From the NCBI GenBank assembly GCA_049999725.1, contig JBNGIS010032964.1, forward strand, positions 27,151 through 59,908: a stretch of DNA of 32,758 nt, written 5' to 3'. Positions 28,150 to 32,758 of the stretch are shown here, one piece after another; the first letter of the stretch is position 1, and every line of letters begins with the position of its first letter. A program made the position numbers and the translations under genes. Below the pieces are notes generated by a model. It did no database searches and was not told the origin of the DNA. It was given only the letters and a program-made list of their open reading frames with translations. The stretch is from Haplomitrium mnioides (Eukaryota; Marchantiophyta; Haplomitriopsida; Calobryales).

Positions 28150-29700
28150 AATCTTTATTTTGGTGTCTGCAGCAATGTGGGGTTGTTTTTCATCATAGAA
28201 CCCTAGCGGCATGGCTGACAAGGCTCTTGATTTAAAGCAATAAAAGCAAAACTTGTTGCAAGGCTAAGGTCACCACAAAGAATCAGATTCATTTCCTTGT
28301 TTTGTTCGACTATAGACAAGGTTTGGATTCAAACTAAAAACAATAGACCATATGCAAGCATAGAATCTCTTCTCACAACTCAAGTTGCAAAGAATTATTT
28401 GACTCAAATCTTGTTTGCTGAAGAACTTAGCAAAAAAAATAACCTTTTGGCTCTAAGTTGATAAAATCTAACATCTCTAGAACTAAGCTTTTGAGTCCAA
28501 AAAAAAGAGCATGGATTGACAAAAGGTGTCAAAAGAGAAGAAAATTTGTTACCTTTGTCGGTCTCCCAAAGAGATTTTTCTCGCAAAGATTTTATTTCTT
28601 TGCATGTTTCACAAACAGAAAATCCATTGCATTTTGGAATTTTTTACATTTGGAAAATAAGTTCTCTAATGTTTTGTAAAACTCGAGAAACTAAGAATAC
28701 AATCAAGATCTTTCTTTTTCAAATAAGTTGTGTAGTAGTCATAAATTTACTTCCCATTTTGTAAACATATCGAGCAAGTTATAAACTTCATGAGTGGGCA
28801 TTCTCTCACAATATCCCTGAAAAAAACTATCCATCCACTCATGCACAAAAACTCCTTTAGGAGATAGTTCTCTTTTTCCAAAAATGCATATAAGATCTGT
28901 GTTTTTGAGATTTTGAATCATTTAGATTCTATCATTCCTTACTGATAATATTAATTTGAAATCTCTTCTACAAACAAAGGTACCGCCACACAGAGTAAAC
29001 GGACTGTCAACATTAGAGTCTTTTCTTCGTATTCCCCAATGCAGTGTGATATCTTGAGTCTTCATGCTTTGTTGAAGGTACGTTTCTCTTACAATTTTCA
29101 AAAATTTGTCTTGCACAACAATAAGCAATTATTTCGACAACATGAAATTCTCTTCAATTTAGAAGTTGACATTAGATCAAGCTTTTTCTTCACAAAGCTC
29201 TCATTAGGATGGACTTTTCACAAAGAATTTTCATGTAAGGTATTTACCCATTTGGGTTTTGGCCTAGACAAAGAATTCTTATGTTGTGTTGGTCGACTTG
29301 GTCCGTAGTCAAATCCAGCCATAGGAGATAATTCATTGTCTTGAAGATATTGGTCATCATAACAAATACTGTTTGTTCTTTCGCAATAAGTTTTCGAAGG
29401 ATGAGGTACTCTTTAAGGATTGGGAAAATTACACCATTCTGAAACAAAATCTTAATCAATATCTCAAACATTAGGAAATGTTTTTTGTAACATAATCGGT
29501 GCCATTGGCGATAACTCCAACAAAATATTGATTGATTGAGACTCTTTGCTAGAATCATTCCCCAAACTGTCGTATGAAGACTCCTCCTAAGGAATTTGGT
29601 TTGTTTCAGACTTTCCAATCTCATTGAAATCACTCGTTGTTTGAGTGGTGCCATGAATTAGAGTGATTCATCTTCAAAATTGAAAATTTCCATAGATTCT
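28150..29700 (-). pseudogene. Decayed minus-strand transposon-like gene, Cys-rich
   Basis: Minus-strand frames, shifted many times, give coherent pieces in order from 29580: 'DNELSPMAGFDYGPSRPTQH', 'NSLSRPKPKWVNTLHENSL', 'KKKLDLMSTSKLKRISCCRN' followed by NCLLL, 'QDKFLKIVRETY', 'ISHCIGEYEEKTL', 'KENYLLKEFLCMSGW', and near 28620 'PKCNGFSVCETCKEIKSLRE'. The 'CC.+NCL' start and the 'P...F..C..C.E+K' end recall a multi-copy family of plant transposon-like hypothetical proteins, whose name I cannot give with certainty. It lies upstream, on the same strand, of nothing that completes it. It is clearly non-functional. Confidence 0.4.
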
Positions 29701-29894
29701 ATGTTTTTTGTGTTTTGGACAAACATACTTTGATCATGAACATTGAGGTCTCCCATAGATGAGAACAAAGAAAGGTCCACAACCGTTTGGAAATTCCGAG
29801 TTGAACGTCTTTCTGTTGATTAGTTCGAGTAGTAAAAAAAAAAAGATTCAACTTTGACCGCTTGATTGGCAACAAAGATCTGGAGTTTGAAGAA

Positions 29895-30075
29895 GTTTGT
29901 TTCTTTGATTCTCTACGAGCACAAGGTTGCTTCTTTGATCATTTGCACACAAGTTGTTCACTTCTTAATCCTATGTGTGCATTTGATTCACTCCTTGATC
30001 CTATGCAGACATAAGGTTCAATTCTTGATCTTATGCGTGCATAGGGTTCACCTTCTCGATCTTCTTTGTCGTGCG
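29895..30075 (-). repeat. Tandem repeat, about 30 bp, five to six units
   Basis: Units start near 29895, 29926, 29953, 29985, 30016 and 30045 (27-32 bp). Plus-strand consensus: GTTCA-TTCTTGATC-TATGCG-GCATAAG. It lies within minus-strand LTR-like DNA of element C. Some Copia LTRs, such as tobacco Tnt1, carry 31-bp tandem enhancer boxes in U3; a similar role here is only a guess. Confidence 0.75.
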
Positions 30076-30192
30076 CAAACACATTGCTTACACAACTATA
30101 TCATCCACACACATTCCATGACATCTACAGACATACAATACATAGTGACAAACAATTGAGTCCCATGCGCATACAATGCATGAGACCCGACA
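30068..30192 (-). repeat. Second copy of element C LTR start
   Basis: About 125 bp closely matching 30471-30596; read on the minus strand it starts TGTCGGGTCTCATGC. The two copies are 404 bp apart. After the shared part the sequences diverge, this copy running into the 30-bp repeats. It may be a second, related LTR or an internal duplication of U3. Confidence 0.7.
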
Positions 30193-30345
30193 ATGCTTTC
30201 TTCAAGTGATACCTTCTCGAAGAAATTCCATGTTGTGTATTGATTTTCCGATATCATAATCACCACACCTTTGCTCACAAGGAATTCTCATTTCTCCAAG
30301 AACTACAATACCTCAACTCTCCTCTTGGTTCATAAAATTGAATGA

Positions 30346-30368
30346 CATCGAAAGATAACCTTTCGATG
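30346..30368 (-). repeat. Perfect hairpin downstream of element C TATA box
   Basis: CATCGAAAG (30346-30354) pairs with CTTTCGATG (30360-30368) around a 5-nt loop. In minus sense it begins about 11 nt after the TATA box, so it would span or closely follow the transcription start and sit at the end of R if this is an LTR. Confidence 0.7.
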
Positions 30369-30554
30369 AGAGTATATGGCCTTATATACTAAGGCACAAA
30401 AAAACAAAAACTTTCAAAAAATGTCTTAAAATAGAAAACTAGATGGAATGGTGTGACAGCTGTTGTGCGCATACACATTGCTTACACAACTACAAAGTCC
30501 ACACACATTCCATGACATCTACACACATACAATAAAGAATGATAAACAATTGAG

Positions 30555-30579
30555 TCTCATGCGCATATAATGCATGAGA
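30555..30579 (-). repeat. Hairpin at element C LTR end
   Basis: TCTCATGC (30555-30562) and GCATGAGA (30572-30579) pair perfectly around a 9-nt loop, 17 nt inside the LTR start. The other copy (30153-30177) keeps most of the stem (CATGC/GCATG). Confidence 0.65.
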
Positions 30580-30598
30580 CCTCACAATCGCCCCCCTA

Positions 30599-30612
30599 GT
30601 TGGTGGTCAAGT
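30599..30612 (-). other. Element C polypurine tract
   Basis: In minus sense AACTAGGGGGGCGA directly precedes the LTR start TGTGAGG, with two nucleotides between. This is the standard layout of a polypurine tract and 3' LTR and fixes the orientation of element C. Confidence 0.65.
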
Positions 30613-31236
30613 CCGGTAACACTAACTAGCTATCCATCTCCTAGAAAATTGATATACGCCTACTGATGCAAAGACTAGGAGACCGGGTGCAATGGAGCCC
30701 TGTCGTTCACCTCTTATAATGTATACCAACCTTAGAACTCAATAGAAACTAGTTGCTCTATGAACAGTGAGAGCAAAACCATGACCTACAAAGAGAAGTA
30801 GCTAATGGAGTCGTCAAGCATGATATATGCCATCCTCTAGAACACCTGAAAAATTAACCTAGTGGCTGCCCCTTTAGGAGAACCACATAACACATACTGC
30901 AAACCTGCAAGAACTGGTGTCACACTGAAGTCCATAGTGCCATCAATGTTTGGAAGGTAACAAGGTGCACAATTGCATATATGATCCTTCCAAACCATGC
31001 TATCACGTCCCTTCAGCTACAAAAGTCCCAAAGCCAATACCTCACATACATGCAGAATCCGATGTCTAGTAGTAATATCAAGTGTTGTGGGTGTTGTCTG
31101 CTATACATAAACATATTCACCAGAATAAAACCTCTAAATCCTAGTGTGATATCCACCTCCATGTATGATAGTACATCAAAAAGTATCATGATGTTGAGCA
31201 ATGGCAAGGTTGTCAAACCCCATAGGCATGACTCTC
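30613..31236 (-). other. Element C 3' region, degraded
   Basis: Minus-strand frames give pieces such as 'CMYVRYWLWDF' and 'GLEGSYMQLCTLLPSKH' with many stops. I do not recognise them. The stretch lies between the polyprotein tail and the polypurine tract and may be decayed coding or 3' untranslated sequence. Confidence 0.3.
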
Positions 31237-31536
31237 TCAAACCCTTGGGCGTTGTCTAGACACACCTGCATTATCCAAATCCACAACCATGATGACATCA
31301 CGTCGAGTAGAGGAGGGTAAATCAGGGTCTCTCCCATCAATCCAGACTTGCAAAATTGGACCTTCTTTCCACCTGAATCTCACAATGCAAGTAAGACAAT
31401 TCAAATCCATGGCTTGTTCAAGCACATGATATTGCTCAATCTCAGCGACGGATGCAATAGCAGTGGTACCAATAGAAAACCCCATTGCCCTCTCTCTCTC
31501 TCTCTCATCGGCATTGGGTTCCCCTAGCTTCTGCAA
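31237..31536 (-). pseudogene. Element C polyprotein tail-like frame
   Basis: A 99-codon minus-strand frame reads 'LGEPNADERERERAMGFSIG' followed by TTAIASVAEIEQ, then 'LEQAMDLNCLTCIVRFRWKE' and 'VWIDGRDPDLPSSTRRDVIM'. The 'R..AMGF..GTT....V.E......LGQAMDLN.LTW' pattern recurs, as I recall it, in polyproteins of retroelements from gymnosperms and spore plants; I cannot name the domain. The Arg-Glu run is encoded by a (TC)n microsatellite at 31490-31506. Upstream, the same strand continues in broken frames 'YGALPTLVSHPSSYAF' to 31977. Confidence 0.45.
31490..31506 (+). repeat. (TC)n microsatellite within element C frame
   Basis: About eight TC dinucleotides. On the minus strand they are read as alternating Arg/Glu codons in the element C frame. 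Confidence 0.85.
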
Positions 31537-31976
31537 GGTTGCATCCCAAATAAGACTAGGGCTTCATGCTCAAAATGCATAAGATGAAGGATGACTCACT
31601 AGTGTGGGCAATGCTCCATAAGGTTGACCTACCATGTTGACTAGTGCCAATGGTGGGCGGTCAGTATAAAGTACCCTCTAAGCGTGGCGTCCCACATCCA
31701 AAATATCATCCACAATAGCATTTGGTGATCTCATAATCATGTCATAAGCTCTCTTGAGCACCTCAGTAGGCAGCAGGTTAGTTCACCACAATCGTGGCCG
31801 ATGTGCTTGTGATCATGCTTGTGTGACATCCAACAATACGTTGCGCCCAATCCAAGAATGTACCTGATAAACACTCTTCACAAGGTGCTAGCGACTATCC
31901 CCCAATATAGGCACCTTCTCCAAGATGTATGTAGTAAAGAGTACCTGATGGACTTGGAGATGATATAGAATCCTCA

Positions 31977-32627
31977 TCATCTCTCAAAACAATTTTGAGT
32001 AAGGGTCTTGCAACCCTTGGCCCAAACCAGCCTTCGATTGGCCCTGATATGGCCATCCTGAGCCACTAACTTGGCTATCTCCATAGCCAAATGCGCACTC
32101 CTCCCTACTTCGACTGATCTCTCCAAATCCTTGGAAGCCTGAGTCGGATGCATGGAAGCAATTTTCACCAAATCTATCAACTCAAATGATTGTGGAAGTC
32201 TTGCCTACCGGTGAGCATCCCGCCTCTAAGGATCAAACTCCACCGCTGCTCCTCTATGCTCAAAAGCCTTGCCTACTGTTCTGGTCACCGCTTGGGACGC
32301 ATCAACCTGGGTTGTCCCCACATAATCCCATACTAGCTAAATCTCTATCAGTTGCATATGAAGTACAAGCTTCACCTCAAAAGTTGGACCTCGCTTGTGC
32401 TGTAGTCATGGCAGCTAATTGCTGCTCCAACTGTGCAATCCTAGCATCCTTCAAATCCATAGTAGCTACTGGAGCACCTACCCTAGCTCTCTCAACTGGT
32501 GATGCTCCTTTGTCACGACCACCTCGCCCGCTTGCTCACCTGTACGAGCTTCTTCTCATCGCAGCTCCGGGTGAAGCGAAAAAAATTTGTCCTTGGTGCG
32601 ACCTATGACCTCACAATGGTCACATTG
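31977..32627 (-). pseudogene. Element C gag-like region with partial zinc knuckle
   Basis: Minus-strand reading from 32627 begins 'QCDHCEVIGRTKDKFFSLHP' followed by EL, a variant of the 'C..C...GH.K+.C+.LHPEL' knuckle of retroelement gag proteins in which His is Arg and the last Cys is Phe. Shifted frames follow ('TTQVDASQAVTRTVGKAFEH'), then an open frame 32180-31977 with 'LVKIASMHPTQASKDLERSV' and 'AHLAMEIAKLVAQDGHIRAN'. Only about 2 kb separate the knuckle from the polypurine tract, too short for RT and integrase, so pol is deleted or the element carried none. Element B's LTR starts exactly where the knuckle is cut (32628). Confidence 0.45.
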
Positions 32628-32758
32628 TGTAATGATCACTAACTTTAATAAGTTATGGCTACAAATAACATAAGATATAATGTCAACTATGTCTAGAAAG
32701 ACATTACTAAGTTAGAGTAGCAAAAAGAGATTGCTATTATAGAGAGTGGGACACGTGG
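32628..32758 (+). repeat. Third element B LTR, 5' part, cut by window end
   Basis: It starts TGTAATGATCACTAACTTTA and follows the solo and 3' LTRs through 'CATTACTAAGTTAGAGTAG' to the first ACACGTGG box at 32751-32758, where the window ends. It has an insertion of about 15 bp near 32655 relative to the others. Whether it is a solo LTR or the start of a full element cannot be seen. Confidence 0.85.

Larger units (their letters stand above)
26641..28150. other. Non-coding, possible Copia LTR/UTR remnants
   Basis: No gene is recognised on either strand. A perfect hairpin lies at 26702-26727. The phrase CTTGGGAGGGTATACCCTCCAA (26808-26829) contains a GGAGGGTATACCCTCC palindrome. The rest is G/A-rich plus-strand sequence resembling LTR or untranslated parts of LTR elements, without a repeat partner in the window. 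Confidence 0.4.
30193..30596 (-). repeat. Element C LTR-like sequence (minus strand)
   Basis: Read on the minus strand from 30596 it starts TGTGAGGTCTCATGC, immediately after a polypurine tract. A TATATAAGG box lies at 30380-30388 (minus sense), 208 nt inside, and a perfect hairpin just downstream of it. The far border is uncertain, because a related LTR start follows at 30192. Confidence 0.6.

Noticed and set aside
29895-30075. CRISPR-like array
   Set aside because: Units of about 30 bp are directly adjacent, with no unique spacers, in a plant retroelement context.
28150-32627. Endogenous pararetrovirus (caulimovirid) sequence
   Set aside because: I looked for movement-protein, coat and RT motifs on the minus strand and saw none; the LTR and polypurine tract point to a retrotransposon.

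Overview
The window looks like nuclear DNA of a land plant, most likely a seed plant with a large, old, repeat-filled genome; a gymnosperm such as a conifer is my guess. I see no intact cellular gene. Nearly everything that can be read is transposable-element sequence in various states of decay: Copia, Ty3/Gypsy (chromovirus), L1-type LINE, a gag-only LTR element, and minus-strand elements. The only traces of ordinary genes are two short, broken fragments resembling an SF3B3-type splicing factor and an RHL1-type protein, both inside one insertion. Two runs of 100 N (20363-20462, 21070-21169) are assembly gaps.

Layout. 1-2000: a Copia-type gag pseudogene (948-1847) with an A/T-rich leader. 2000-3060: repeat-rich DNA with two short tandem duplications. 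3061-15116: a plant L1-type LINE (ORF1 3061-4269, ORF2 from 4638) split by two large insertions. The first (about 7013-10751) reads on the minus strand and holds the gene fragments next to an LTR-like end. The second (about 11735-14838) is LTR-element-like non-coding DNA with a 42-bp tandem repeat, ending in a 24-nt A tract. The LINE resumes at 10752-11720 and again at 14839-15116.

15117-22656: 'element A', a pair of 440/453-bp LTRs (5 substitutions, all transitions, plus a 13-bp duplication) enclosing one long gag-like frame with two tandem zinc knuckles, acidic Pro/Glu repeats, no pol, and about 3.7 kb of GC-rich repetitive non-coding DNA. A solo LTR of a second family ('element B', 15887-16429) sits in this gag with a perfect 5-bp target duplication. 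22657-25909: the 3' two thirds of an element B chromovirus (RT, RNase H, integrase, chromodomain, polypurine tract, 3' LTR). 25910-26280: Copia pol remnant. 26281-28150: no gene recognised. 28150-29700: minus-strand decayed transposon-like coding region. 29895-32627: minus-strand LTR element ('element C') with LTR, polypurine tract and polyprotein remnants. 32628-32758: start of a third element B LTR, cut by the window edge.

The order of nesting can be read: the LINE is older than the element A LTR that cuts it; element A is older than the solo B LTR inside its gag. The flanks of element A do not match (LINE on the left, chromovirus RT on the right, no shared target duplication), which suggests recombination between elements. 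The observations most worth following are the gag-only element A, the insertion with host-gene fragments, and the element B LTR carrying four regularly spaced ACACGTGGC boxes upstream of its TATA box.
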